Assembly: GCA_041619555.1 (NCBI GenBank)
Contig: JBFKDQ010000011.1
Location: 14,883 to 78,882, forward strand
DNA: 64,000 nucleotides
Reading direction: 5' to 3'
Source of the DNA: Oceanococcus sp041619555
GTDB taxonomy: Bacteria > Pseudomonadota > Gammaproteobacteria > Nevskiales > Oceanococcaceae
The position numbers were made by a program, and so were the translations under genes. The notes beneath the pieces are model-generated. The model had not been told where the DNA came from, did no database searches, and saw only the letters and a list, made by a program, of their open reading frames with translations. Of this stretch, positions 52,983-62,402 are shown piece after piece; position 1 is the first letter of the stretch; each line of letters opens with the position of its first letter.

Positions 52983-54383
52983 GTGTCTCCCAGCGTTGTC
53001 GGCCTTCTTCTTCTCATGGGCGTCTTGCTCCTCAATGCAGGCGGGGTAAAACCATGGACTTCAGGGCTGCTGGCGGCGGCTGGAGGAGCTTGTTACTTCC
53101 TCTCACTCGTAGAAGGCAAGAAAGATCAAACAGGGATAAGGCAGGACCTACTTACTGCCTTAGCTATCTCGTTATGGATCAGCTGGATCCTGTGGCTTTG
53201 CATCCAAACCCTGTATGCATGGCCAGAAGATTGGCTCAGAAAAGTGGCACCCAACACGATCTACGTTCAAAAAAGTGCCTCCGAACTCCTAGCTACGCCG
53301 ATCCGATACACACTGTCCCTTACACCAGGAGACTCCATTCAAGGCCTGATCGCCAGCACTGGCCTCCTGTCTGTTTACCTCGCCGCATACCACATCGCAA
53401 AAAGCCGGAAAAAACTAAATTACCTCTGTTACGGACTGATCTTCATCATTTGCTTAGAAGCAATCTATGGAATTTGGGCCTACTTTACCGCCGATGACTA
53501 TCTGAGCGCATTCAATCCATACTGGAGCCATGCAAGTGCTCATGGCACCGTGGCCAACCGCAATCACTTCGCAGGCCTGCTCAATCTCGGAACCGCCATT
53601 TGCCTCTCGGTGCTGCTCTACCAAGGCCAGACCCGAAGGCATTGGCATAGCCTCTATCGACGCCTGTTCGACCCCGAGCTATCCCGAATTCTGCTTCTCA
53701 GAATACTGCTGGTGACCCTGATTCTGGGGACATTGCTGTCCCAGTCCAGAATGGGCAACTTATCTATAGCCGCCGCTTTATTACTGTCTGGCGTAATCTG
53801 GATACTGCAAACTCGCAACATCAAGTCGGCATTCCGCGCCACCTTGTTTTTCGCCTCCATAGCCGTCCTTGATGTCTTCCTGCTCGGTTCACAGTTCGGC
53901 CTTGAAAAGCTACAAGATCGATTGGTTGAAAGTGACATTCAAAAAGATTCACGAGTACCATTGAACCAAGCCACATGGCTCGCCATCGAAGAACATTCGA
54001 AGTTAGGCACCGGACTGAACAGTTACCAGACCATCATTCAGGCCTACAGGCCCGACCCGATATTCCCACGGGCAAGACATGCTCATAATGACTATCTTGA
54101 ATTTCTGCTCGAAACCGGGATCCCAGGCTCAATGATCTTATTCATGATCTTACTCGTCCATTCCGTAATGGCAGCAAGAATGCTCCGTTCCCAATCGAAT
54201 AACCAACGCGCCGCTGCCATCATGTCAGTCGTTGCGATCATCAGTGCAACCATCCACGCAGCTTCAGAATTCAATTTTCGGCTACCGGCCTACTCTACGC
54301 TCTTCGTCATCATACTCGGGGCAACTGCGGGCCGGCATTTCAAATTGCGTTCTCATCAAAAAGCCCGCGCACTAAAGTCATGA
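52983..54383 (+). CDS. O-antigen ligase/polymerase (Wzy/WaaL-like) membrane protein
   Basis: 466 residues, GTG start, about 11 transmembrane helices. The large periplasmic loop contains HGTVANRNHFAGLLNLG, typical of the O-antigen ligase (Wzy_C) family, and the later RHAHNDYLEFLLETGIPGSM is the hallmark H-x-H-N-x2-L-E-x3-E-x-G segment. It probably polymerises repeat units or transfers the glycan to an acceptor. Its last 44 bases overlap the convergent WcaJ-like gene. Confidence 0.9.
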   Translation: MSPSVVGLLLLMGVLLLNAGGVKPWTSGLLAAAGGACYFLSLVEGKKDQTGIRQDLLTALAISLWISWILWLCIQTLYAWPEDWLRKVAPNTIYVQKSASELLATPIRYTLSLTPGDSIQGLIASTGLLSVYLAAYHIAKSRKKLNYLCYGLIFIICLEAIYGIWAYFTADDYLSAFNPYWSHASAHGTVANRNHFAGLLNLGTAICLSVLLYQGQTRRHWHSLYRRLFDPELSRILLLRILLVTLILGTLLSQSRMGNLSIAAALLLSGVIWILQTRNIKSAFRATLFFASIAVLDVFLLGSQFGLEKLQDRLVESDIQKDSRVPLNQATWLAIEEHSKLGTGLNSYQTIIQAYRPDPIFPRARHAHNDYLEFLLETGIPGSMILFMILLVHSVMAARMLRSQSNNQRAAAIMSVVAIISATIHAASEFNFRLPAYSTLFVIILGATAGRHFKLRSHQKARALKS

Positions 54384-55764
54384 ACAGAATTTTCACGTCC
54401 AGCAATATTGACCAGTTTTCAATATAGAAGAGGTCATACTGTATTCTTAGCTGAATCTTTTCATCTGTCTCCGTTGGACCACGGAGGCCATTGATCTGAG
54501 CCCAGCCCGTGATTCCAGGCTTGACCTTATGTCTAGCCATGTAACGGTCCACCCGATTCATATACAGCTGACTCATCTTGACCGGATGCGGACGCGGCCC
54601 AACGAGAGACATCTCACCCTTCAGAACATTGATGAGTTGCGGCAACTCATCCATGCTCGTGCGTCTTAAGAAATGCCCAATACGTGTAACCCGCGCATCA
54701 TTACGGACGGCTTGTATATATGCACCCTTTTCGGGTTCAGGTGCCATATACATGGTTCTGAACTTCAACACATTGAATGGCCTGCCATCCCATCCATGAC
54801 GCTGCTGAAGATAGATCACCTTGCCAACTGAATCGAGCCTAATTAATACTGAAATCAACACAAACAGTGGAGACAGCAGAATCAATAAGATGGAAGCACC
54901 AAGAACATCAATGATTCTTTTGATCGCGCCGTCCAAACCTGTCTGTGGTGATGCGCTCAGGTTGATTACGGGAACACCCATCACACTCTCGATAGAATGA
55001 TTCAACATTCTATAGCTGAGTATGTCCGGAACCAAACGAACATCGATTGCACGTGCATCCAGTCGATCCACGATCTCCTTGATCTTGCAATTGTTTATTT
55101 CAGACTGGACCAGCCAAACTTGATCTATATAGTGGACGTCAAGATATCCGAATAACGCACTTATCGGCTCGACGTTGGGGAAGCTTGGATTCATGCACCT
55201 TTCATCATCCGTAAAAACCCCAGATACCTCAAGGCCTAAATTGGCATTGCTCGCAATCAACTCCGCTATTTTCTTGACATTATCACCATTGCCCACGAGC
55301 AGCACGGCCTTTTTATCCCAGCCTGCAAGCCGTAGCTTCTTCAATGAAGCTACCAAAAAACTGCGCAATAGCATCTGACCGACGAGCACCAAAGCGAACC
55401 AGACCCCTACCCAAAGTCGAGAGAATTTAGCACCGCTTTTGGCCAAATAAGTGGCCATTGAGAACAAAACAAATGTCAAAAAAACACTTATAAATACGTT
55501 CACGATCCCGCGCGCAACCGAAACCGAAGAGCCTGGCCGATAAGAGCCTAGCACCTCCATCAGAGCTACTTGTATAAATGAAAGGGTCAGCGCCAGCAAA
55601 AAATAGTTCGGCCGCCACGGCCATAAATGCGCGCCTAGTTCTGTTTGCCCCAAACAGTAAGCCGCCGCGAAAGCACAAAATACTCCCCACAAGAAATCTG
55701 CCCCAAGCACAAATGGAGCCCAAGGCGCGAAATGCTTATTGAACCTTAGAGGTTTCCCTCCCAT
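54340..55764 (-). CDS. Undecaprenyl-phosphate sugar phosphotransferase (WcaJ-like)
   Basis: 474 residues. Four N-terminal helices, a CoA/NAD-binding-like middle domain (KKAVLLVGNGDNVKKIAELI), a further helix (GASILLILLSPLFVLISVLI) and the conserved catalytic bacterial sugar-transferase domain: KVIYLQQRHGWDGRPFNVLKFRTM, TRIGHFLRRTSMDELPQLINVLKGEMSLVGPRPHP, and KPGITGWAQINGLRG. It starts glycan synthesis by moving hexose-1-phosphate (commonly glucose or galactose) to undecaprenyl phosphate. Only gene of the export block on this strand; it overlaps wzy by 44 bases. Confidence 0.94.
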   Translation of the reverse strand: MGGKPLRFNKHFAPWAPFVLGADFLWGVFCAFAAAYCLGQTELGAHLWPWRPNYFLLALTLSFIQVALMEVLGSYRPGSSVSVARGIVNVFISVFLTFVLFSMATYLAKSGAKFSRLWVGVWFALVLVGQMLLRSFLVASLKKLRLAGWDKKAVLLVGNGDNVKKIAELIASNANLGLEVSGVFTDDERCMNPSFPNVEPISALFGYLDVHYIDQVWLVQSEINNCKIKEIVDRLDARAIDVRLVPDILSYRMLNHSIESVMGVPVINLSASPQTGLDGAIKRIIDVLGASILLILLSPLFVLISVLIRLDSVGKVIYLQQRHGWDGRPFNVLKFRTMYMAPEPEKGAYIQAVRNDARVTRIGHFLRRTSMDELPQLINVLKGEMSLVGPRPHPVKMSQLYMNRVDRYMARHKVKPGITGWAQINGLRGPTETDEKIQLRIQYDLFYIENWSILLDVKILFMTLVRGLFDENAI

Positions 55765-55894
55765 CCCCCCCCCTCACAGCAAGAGTTAGCAATCCCGAAG
55801 ACAAAACAGGGTAGCGCAGGCTCTAGTCTGGAATCTGCCTACTGATCCTACCAAATATACCTTACATACAGAAAGAATCCTTCCTGTATCCTCA

Positions 55895-56071
55895 GGCATC
55901 GAGAGCTACGTCGGCATCCAGTACACCTCGGGCTGGTTCGACCCGGACGATCTGCGCCACTCTTCCGCTCGAGCTAACCGCTTCGACATCAGAGAGGTGC
56001 AGACGAAAATCAACCGAAACCTGCCGGGCGCGCCGCCTGGATTCAAGATTCCCTCACCCGCAGAGGCCTGA
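55895..56071 (+). pseudogene. GC-rich coding remnant, C-terminal fragment of an unrecognised protein
   Basis: In the 487-base gap 55765-56251, one plus frame is open without any usable start and reads SYVGIQYTSGWFDPDDLR, then ANRFDIREVQTKINRNL and PPGFKIPSPAEA before TGA at 56069-56071. The composition is GC-rich against an AT-richer surround and reads like the end of a real protein, so I take it as a decayed gene left by past rearrangement. I do not recognise the parent family. The rest of the gap (55765-55894 and 56072-56251) shows nothing I can name. Confidence 0.4.
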
Positions 56072-56251
56072 GGCACAATAGACGGCTAGGATGTCGTTTC
56101 ATGCTGGCCTGCTATGATGGCGGCAGCCCTTTGGCGGTGGCAGCAGCATTTGTCTCTGGTTTTTGTCTTCGATGACCGACGCCTGCAAGGTAAATTGACT
56201 CCCGCTCTCTAAGCATCTGGATTTGGCAATCAAAACTGGAAACTAAAAATA

Positions 56252-56962
56252 GTGATAAGGAATGATCAGTGGGTTCTTGGAGATTTTTGGTCCTTGAAAT
56301 ACTCGGCGCCAAGCGCCCCGTTTTTTACCTATCATTTTTCCCAGAGAGTGGGCGCCTTGATCGCCTGGAGCTGTGCGCGGAGGGGCGTTGCGGTCAACCT
56401 GCTGACAATCTCTGGCCTTCCATTCATTATCTTGGGCTGTTTATGTTTTGCCGGGAGTACTTCCAGCCTAAATGGAATCTTGGCGTTTCTGCTTTTTCAA
56501 TTGGCCTATGCAATAGATTGTGCCGACGGGCAGTTGGCGCGCGCAACAGCGGCAAAATCCACATTCGGAGCATGGCTGGATATAGCCGTAGACCATGCTC
56601 GCAATGTCATGATCACGGTTTCCGTCATGTTCCACCTCATTGCGACGCACGAATTTGGTCCCATCGCTGGCTATTGCGTTGCGATTTTTGGCGTTGGATC
56701 AACCGTCAGCTTGCACGCATTCGCAGAACTGAAGAGCGATCGCCCGACCGGGGACAACCATGATCAAACAAGGAATCTCAAACGTTTGGTCAAGAATACA
56801 ACGGATACAACCGTCGTTATTGCCATGCTTTGCCTCCTTCGACCCTATCCCGAGTATTTGATGGTCTACATCGCCCTCTTGGGCCTGGGCAACATCGGCT
56901 CAACCATCGTGCTTTCCAAAACACGGCTTAAGTCTGTTGCAACCGGCAACGACCATGGGTGA
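56252..56962 (+). CDS. CDP-alcohol phosphatidyltransferase family protein
   Basis: 236 residues from a GTG with GGAAAC upstream. The catalytic signature D-x2-D-G-x2-A-R-x8-G-x3-D-x3-D is complete: CADGQLARATAAKSTFGAWLDIAVDHARN. About six membrane helices (LTISGLPFIILGCLCFAG, GILAFLLFQLAYAI and others). Such enzymes transfer a phosphoalcohol from a CDP-alcohol, most often in phospholipid synthesis. In a glycan locus it may make a lipid or add phosphoglycerol or phosphoinositol to the polymer (inference). It overlaps the GT4 gene that follows by 8 bases. Confidence 0.85.
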   Translation: MIRNDQWVLGDFWSLKYSAPSAPFFTYHFSQRVGALIAWSCARRGVAVNLLTISGLPFIILGCLCFAGSTSSLNGILAFLLFQLAYAIDCADGQLARATAAKSTFGAWLDIAVDHARNVMITVSVMFHLIATHEFGPIAGYCVAIFGVGSTVSLHAFAELKSDRPTGDNHDQTRNLKRLVKNTTDTTVVIAMLCLLRPYPEYLMVYIALLGLGNIGSTIVLSKTRLKSVATGNDHG

Positions 56963-58109
56963 AGCGAAAACGCCTAAGCAGGATGCTCGGCAGATCAAAG
57001 TTCTGCACATCACTGAACGATTGGTTGGCGGAATTACAACGTACATCGAGGAACTCGCTTTAGAGCAGATTCGGATTTACGGCGCCGAAAACGTCCTTAT
57101 CCTGTGCCCAGCCAAGCATGTCCATCACTTCTCCCCGGCGCTGCTGAAAGTGGCCACCGTGGCTTCTTTTGACCGCAAGCAGCGGGGATTACGGGCAGTT
57201 CTGGCGATGATGCGCAAGCTCCGTGAACTGCAACGCGAATGGCGACCCGACATTGTTCATTGTCACTCAACCTTCGCCGGTCTCGTTGGCAGGCTACCCT
57301 GGCTATTGCCTGGCGTCAGGATCATCTACACGCCGAACAGTTGGGCGTTTTCCATGAAATCCCACTGGCTAATCACCAAGATCTACGTGCTAGTCGAGAG
57401 ACTCATGGCAGGCCGAACGGATGTCCTGTTAGCCGTTTCGCAGAATGAAGCGGCATTGGCGGAAGTACACCACATCAGACCCCGAATGACGAGAGTAATC
57501 CATACAGGATTACGTCCAGCGGAAAATGACCTTGTGGAGACTCGCTCGAACCGATGCGGAAGAGAGGGCGAAACGCCCGTGCAGATCATTATGGTTGGAC
57601 GATTCGAACCACAAAAGCGGCACGACGAACTGGTGAAAGCTTTAGCTCGCATTTCCGCAATGAATTGGACGCTGTCGCTGGTAGGCGATGGATACACCCG
57701 AAGGGCAATCGAAGATCTGGTGGCGTCATATGGCCTGGAGGATCGGGTCGCCTTTCTTGGTCAACGCAGAGACGTTCTCCAATTGCTGCAACAGTCCGAT
57801 GTCTTCGTCATGACTTCAGATTACGAAGGATTTCCGCTCAGTATTCTGGAAGCGATGAGAATTGGTCTACCGGTTGTGGTAAATGATGTGGACGGGAATG
57901 CGGAAGCAGTCATGCATGGTCAAACTGGCTACCTGGTGGCGCCAGGAGATTCCCTGGGTTTGACGCAAAACTTGAAATCTTTGATTGAATCGCCAGATCT
58001 ACGAGCAAATTTCGGCAGTGCCGGAAGGGCAAAATTCGAACGTGAATTCACCGCGCAGAAGATGATCGAACAGATGAGTGAACTGTACGACGAGCTCTTG
58101 GCGCCGTGA
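56955..58109 (+). CDS. Glycosyltransferase family 4 (GT-B) protein
   Basis: 384 residues. The N-terminal acceptor domain starts IKVLHITERLVGGITTYIEEL; the middle has HCHSTFAGLVGRL. The C-terminal donor domain shows IIMVGRFEPQKRHDELVKAL, LVGDGYTRRAIEDLV and the E-x7-E type site DYEGFPLSILEAMRIGLPVVVNDVDGNAE. No transmembrane helix. It would extend the lipid-linked unit in the cytoplasm; the sugar is unknown. ATG at 56955 lies within the preceding gene; the TTG at 56937 is less likely. Confidence 0.92.
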   Translation: MGEAKTPKQDARQIKVLHITERLVGGITTYIEELALEQIRIYGAENVLILCPAKHVHHFSPALLKVATVASFDRKQRGLRAVLAMMRKLRELQREWRPDIVHCHSTFAGLVGRLPWLLPGVRIIYTPNSWAFSMKSHWLITKIYVLVERLMAGRTDVLLAVSQNEAALAEVHHIRPRMTRVIHTGLRPAENDLVETRSNRCGREGETPVQIIMVGRFEPQKRHDELVKALARISAMNWTLSLVGDGYTRRAIEDLVASYGLEDRVAFLGQRRDVLQLLQQSDVFVMTSDYEGFPLSILEAMRIGLPVVVNDVDGNAEAVMHGQTGYLVAPGDSLGLTQNLKSLIESPDLRANFGSAGRAKFEREFTAQKMIEQMSELYDELLAP

Positions 58110-58151
58110 CTATGATTGAACCTTTTTGACACGAATCATGCATCACGGGCC

Positions 58152-59384
58152 TCACTCAGTACTGGTGAGGATCTGTTCGTAGATCCCCATCAGTTGACGT
58201 GCATGTACAGCCGGAGTGGAAGGGGCACGCCAAAAGATTTCGTAGGCTGCACTGCCCAACCTGGCGGCGAATGTTGAGTCGCAGCTAAGACGCTGCAATG
58301 CTTCGGCAAGCATCGTGACGTCACCGGTGTGAAAATGCAGGCCGCTTCGTTCATGATCGACAAAATCTGTGGCCGCGCACCGGTCGGAAACGATCGCCGG
58401 CACCCCCAATGCAGCCGCTTCCGCAACTACCAGGCCCTGGGTTTCATACGAGAGCGAAGGCATGACTACGGCCCGCGCCTTTCTCATTTCGCGCTTCACC
58501 TCATCGTGCCCGAGCATTCCAGTGAAACGCGCTGTTGGATAACGGGCCTGCAGGGCCACCCGCTGATCACCATCACCGACGCACACGGCCGGCACATTAG
58601 CTTGTTCACAGGCCTCCAGAAACAGTGCCTGCCCTTTCTGTTCGCAAATACGCCCGACCATCAGGAATGCTGTATTTGAAGCAACATCGGTACAGCGATC
58701 CTGCGCGACATCAATTGGATTACGAACCAGATGGACACTTGTCGAGGGACTCAACCAGGGCTGGATGATGTCTCGACTAAATTGCGAGACGAAAATAATG
58801 TCGCGAAGCTGCTTGGGCTGCAAACCGACGTGATTTTGAAACAGTTGCCGAGTTACGCGAAAAATCTTGTGGGCGGCGCTACGAGGGTCACAATTCGCGC
58901 ATACGCAGGCGATGGACATCGGTGTTCGGTGGCAAATTGAATGACTGCCATAATCGAACAGCAACCCGTTGGGACAAAAGGCCACGAAATCATGCAGCGT
59001 GACGACGAACCGAAAGCCAGCCTGCAGACAAGATCTAAAGATGCTACTTGACAGAGCTTTAGTCCAACTGTGTACATGAATAACCGTTTCTGCGGGGTCA
59101 TAGCCCGCGAGGAGCGACAACAAATCCTTCGCAGCGCTACGATTCCATAACCCCCTTATCAATGCGGCGGGAGCATCAGGCGCGCCAGCGGCGGTCGCCC
59201 AGTCATCCTGATGTGTCGAAACCATCCGGAAATCAGCCTTGCTCTGCACGCTGGAGGGCCATTGATCAGCAGAGAAAAATGTGACATCAACGTTGGCTTG
59301 CGCGAGCGCTACGGCCGAAGAAAGGGCGACAATATCCGCCCCACCATTGGGAACAATGTGATCATTGACTACAATGATTTTCAT
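58152..59384 (-). CDS. Glycosyltransferase family 4 (GT-B) protein, cysteine-rich
   Basis: 410 residues. N-terminus MKIIVVNDHIVPNGGADIVALSSAVAL; donor-domain marks VGRICEQKGQALFLEA, VCVGDGDQRVAL and SLSYETQGLVVAEAAALGVPAIVSDR. An insertion with several cysteines (FCPNGLLFDYGSHSICH then IACVCANCD) lies in the acceptor domain and may bind a metal; this recurs in a subgroup of GT4 enzymes. Convergent with the other GT4 gene (42-base gap) and alone on its strand in this section. Confidence 0.9.
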   Translation of the reverse strand: MKIIVVNDHIVPNGGADIVALSSAVALAQANVDVTFFSADQWPSSVQSKADFRMVSTHQDDWATAAGAPDAPAALIRGLWNRSAAKDLLSLLAGYDPAETVIHVHSWTKALSSSIFRSCLQAGFRFVVTLHDFVAFCPNGLLFDYGSHSICHRTPMSIACVCANCDPRSAAHKIFRVTRQLFQNHVGLQPKQLRDIIFVSQFSRDIIQPWLSPSTSVHLVRNPIDVAQDRCTDVASNTAFLMVGRICEQKGQALFLEACEQANVPAVCVGDGDQRVALQARYPTARFTGMLGHDEVKREMRKARAVVMPSLSYETQGLVVAEAAALGVPAIVSDRCAATDFVDHERSGLHFHTGDVTMLAEALQRLSCDSTFAARLGSAAYEIFWRAPSTPAVHARQLMGIYEQILTSTE

Positions 59385-59526
59385 CTAATTAGGCGCTTTC
59401 CATGAAATAGCATCGAGTATTAACCTGACACTTTCCCGGCAGGCCCGCTCTTGGGTAAAGGCAACGTGAAGTGGTCCATACCAAAGCAGACACTTTCGAT
59501 GAAGACACCAAAGCCTGTAATGTAAA

Positions 59527-60288
59527 ATGCCCTGCATGAACAAGAAACTCCGGCACAGCTCTCTCTACCACCACAATGTAATATTGTACTGCCTGCTCGA
59601 ACTATTCCGTCGGGCCAACCGACGTATAAGAGGAAACGTCGACGATATCTCGGCCCGTATAGATGCTTCCTTTGATGCAGATCTTGAGGTGATTTTCGCC
59701 CAAATCGGCTCGAACGATGGCGGCCATGGCGATCCTATTGCGGAAATCATCAAGCAACGCCCGCGCTGGCGCGGAATCTTCGTCGAACCGGTACCTTATG
59801 CCCTGGAGAAACTAAAAATCAACTACGGCAATGAGGATCGATTCATTTTTGAGAACGTCGCCATCAGCACGAACCACGAAACGCGCCCATTTTATTACGT
59901 GTCCAAGGATGCCGAAATCGGCCTCAACGGCAATCTCCCCCCCTGGTACGATCAGTTGGGCTCCTTCAATCCGGATCATATCAGCAACCATCTCAATGGT
60001 ATCTTGGAACCATACAAAGTAGTCACAGAAATTAATTGCATGCCGCTAAGCGCCCTCTTCTCCAGGCATCAAGTCAACCGATTGGATTTGCTCCATATCG
60101 ACACGGAAGGTTTCGATTTTGAAGTACTGAAACAACTCGATCTTCAAAAATTTTCACCTAAAATCATCCTTTACGAGCACAAACATTTGGGCTTGAAAGA
60201 TCGACTCGCAGCAGAAAATATTCTTCACAAAGCAGGCTATCAGCTCACGGTCTACCATGCCGATACGCTGGCGATCTTGACATCGTGA
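59527..60288 (+). CDS. FkbM family SAM-dependent methyltransferase
   Basis: 253 residues. Motif I is IFAQIGSNDGGHGDP, motif II GIFVEPVPYALEKL, the mid segment NVAISTNHETRPFYYV, and the FkbM block LLHIDTEGFDFEVLKQLDL. FkbM enzymes O-methylate sugars in glycans or natural products. ATGs at 59527 and 59536 are both possible; neither has a strong ribosome site. Overlaps galE by 4 bases (GTGA). The 142 bases upstream hold no gene. Confidence 0.9.
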   Translation: MPCMNKKLRHSSLYHHNVILYCLLELFRRANRRIRGNVDDISARIDASFDADLEVIFAQIGSNDGGHGDPIAEIIKQRPRWRGIFVEPVPYALEKLKINYGNEDRFIFENVAISTNHETRPFYYVSKDAEIGLNGNLPPWYDQLGSFNPDHISNHLNGILEPYKVVTEINCMPLSALFSRHQVNRLDLLHIDTEGFDFEVLKQLDLQKFSPKIILYEHKHLGLKDRLAAENILHKAGYQLTVYHADTLAILTS

Positions 60289-61280
60289 TCAACAATCAAA
60301 GACAACCAACCATCCTGGTAACAGGAGGAGCCGGATATGTCGGAAGCCATGCCTGTAAGGCACTGGCGGAAGCAGGATACCTGCCGATAACTTTCGACAA
60401 TCTAAGCCGAGGCCACCGATGGGCCGTCCAATGGGGCCCGCTTGTGCAGGGCGACCTATTGAACCCAAGCGATCTTGAACGCGTGTTTGCGGAGTATCAG
60501 CCATCCGCGGTCCTGCATTTTGCATCGCTTGCCTATGTTGGCGAATCCATGACCCGGCCACAGGACTACTATCGCATCAATGTTGCGGGTTCATTGGGCC
60601 TGCTAGACGCCATGCGGGCCAGTTCATGCCGAGCGATCGTCTTTTCGAGCACGTGCGCGACATATGGCGTCCCGAATTCGACGCCTATCGATGAATCGAT
60701 CCCGCAAAATCCGATCAACCCCTATGGTCGGACTAAGCTGATGGTCGAACAAATGCTGCGCGACCATCACCGCGCCCATGGCATTTCATTCATCGCACTA
60801 CGGTACTTCAATGCCGCCGGCGCTGATCCCGAATGCCGAATCGGTGAGTGTCACAATCCTGAAACTCATTTGATCCCGCTGACATTGGAAGCCGCCATGG
60901 GCAGGTCCCCACAAGTCAGCATTTTTGGTAGCGACTACGACACGCCAGATGGCACTTGCATCAGAGACTACGTCCACGTGGAGGATCTCGCTCAGGCCCA
61001 TCTGGCAGCCCTAGAAAGCCTATTGCAAAATGACCAGACGGCCGATGCCTACAACCTCGGCACGGGATCAGGCTCATCGGTACTGGAAGTGATCGACATC
61101 TGCGAACGAATCACGGGCCACAGCATCACTCGCCAATTTGAACCACGCCGAGCGGGCGACCCTGCCCGGCTCGTCGCCGCCAATGAGCGAGCTAAACGCA
61201 AGCTCCACTGGGAACCCAAGATGAGCCAATTGAGCACGATCATTGAATCGGCGTGGCGTTGGCAAAAAAAGATTGAATAG
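60285..61280 (+). CDS. galE: UDP-glucose 4-epimerase
   Basis: 331 residues from a GTG. NAD-binding TGGAGYVGSH, catalytic Ser in FSSTCATYG, and the Tyr/Lys pair in NPYGRTK, followed by RYFNAAGAD, RDYVHVEDLAQAHLAAL and YNLGTGSGSSVLEV, are all canonical. It interconverts UDP-Glc/UDP-Gal (or GlcNAc forms), supplying the glycan locus with galactose-type donors. Translationally coupled to the FkbM gene. Confidence 0.94.
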   Translation: MINNQRQPTILVTGGAGYVGSHACKALAEAGYLPITFDNLSRGHRWAVQWGPLVQGDLLNPSDLERVFAEYQPSAVLHFASLAYVGESMTRPQDYYRINVAGSLGLLDAMRASSCRAIVFSSTCATYGVPNSTPIDESIPQNPINPYGRTKLMVEQMLRDHHRAHGISFIALRYFNAAGADPECRIGECHNPETHLIPLTLEAAMGRSPQVSIFGSDYDTPDGTCIRDYVHVEDLAQAHLAALESLLQNDQTADAYNLGTGSGSSVLEVIDICERITGHSITRQFEPRRAGDPARLVAANERAKRKLHWEPKMSQLSTIIESAWRWQKKIE

Positions 61281-61642
61281 CGAACTCCCCCAACAGAGGT
61301 CCCTGTTGGGACAAGCTGCCAAGGAGGATCGATCACCCTTGGCTCGAGACCTGACGAAGTGACTTTAATCGCTTCTGCCCAGATTTGGCAGCAGCGATCT
61401 AACCCAAACGGATCGCCTTCTGGGCCCAGAAAAACGCCCCCCGCCACATCGGGTGGAAACCGGTACGCCGAGTCCCAGTGGGCGCCAAAGCCGGGTGCAG
61501 TATGACCAAGGGTCAGTCCGTCCGAAATCGGCAATTTGCCCTCCAGATGATCCAAACCGCGGCTGGCTCAGCATCTGCCGAATTTTACACAATCTCGCAG
61601 AAACCGCGCTCGCGGGCGAGCGATTTTTACCACCCCGCCAAG
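61281..61642. other. Gap after galE with a weak stem-loop and possible coding remnant
   Basis: CCCAACAG (61289-61296) and CTGTTGGG (61303-61310) form an 8-bp stem right after the galE stop; no T-run follows, so its terminator role is uncertain. On the minus strand, 61285-61570 reads without a stop as GLDHLEGKLPISDGLTLGH, then FGAHWDSAYRFPPDVAGG and DPFGLDRCCQIWAEAIKV. This is GC-rich and protein-like, but it has no ATG start and no family I know. It may be a decayed gene piece. Confidence 0.3.
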
Positions 61643-62402
61643 CTATGACACCAATTTCCTCTCTAAATATATATGCTGCCGATAACTATACTTCCGAAGG
61701 TACTTGTAGCGATATAAAAAATTGTCTAGTCGAACGAACTTTCTGCGCCCCCGCCCACCCAACAAATAACTTGAAATCAATCTAAATAAATGCAGGTCAG
61801 GATACTTCTGATCGACATTAAAATACAGCCGAAGCTCATCTACTTCATGAGGCTCCAATGGGTACTCATCCGCATCTCCTCTCTTGCGAACCCAAAGCTT
61901 CCCCACTACATTCTTTCGAAACCACATCAACAAACGGCTATTCGCGTTATTTTCTCTAAAAAATGCACGCCCCCCCTGGACGCACAATCCTCGAAAGAAC
62001 CTTCGCAAACTCCGAAAACGGCTCGATATGATGCAAAATCATGGTTCCGACCACATAGTCAACCGGACCTAAATCGCCTACATCCAGAGCACCCATGCAA
62101 TAGGCATTTATATTATTTATTTCGTGCATCTCGCAATATTTTCGCAACTTGTCAATTGCCACCGAACTTGAGTCAATGCTAATCACACTTGCCCCGTGAT
62201 GCGCAAAAAATAAGCTTGTGACACCAGCCCCACATCCAATATCCAAAACCCTCTTTCCATCGACATTGCCAAAGTACTTGATCGCATCAAGCAACACAGG
62301 ATCGTTGAAGTTCAGACTTGCAGTATCGCCAAATCTCGCACGATGGCCCTCTGTATATTTGACATCCCAGAAAAACTCAACCTCAGAAGTCTTATCATTC
62401 AT
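61643..62402 (-). pseudogene. Class I SAM methyltransferase, frameshifted at a G7 run
   Basis: The 5' part (62402 to 61956) has SAM motif I RVLDIGCGAGVTSLFFAHHG, then VISIDSSS and DYVVGTMILHHIEPFSEFAKVL, and stops just after RIVRPGGACIF. The continuation is in another frame from about 61978 down to 61643: GGRAFFRENNANSRLLMWF, then PLEPHEVDELRLYFN and LDNFLYRYKYLRKY. Removing one G from the seven at 61970-61976 joins the frames as RPGGRAFFRENNANS, a normal methyltransferase continuation, giving about 252 residues. Either a phase-variable gene in the OFF state, a true pseudogene, or a homopolymer sequencing error. AT-rich compared with the rest of the window. Confidence 0.8.
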
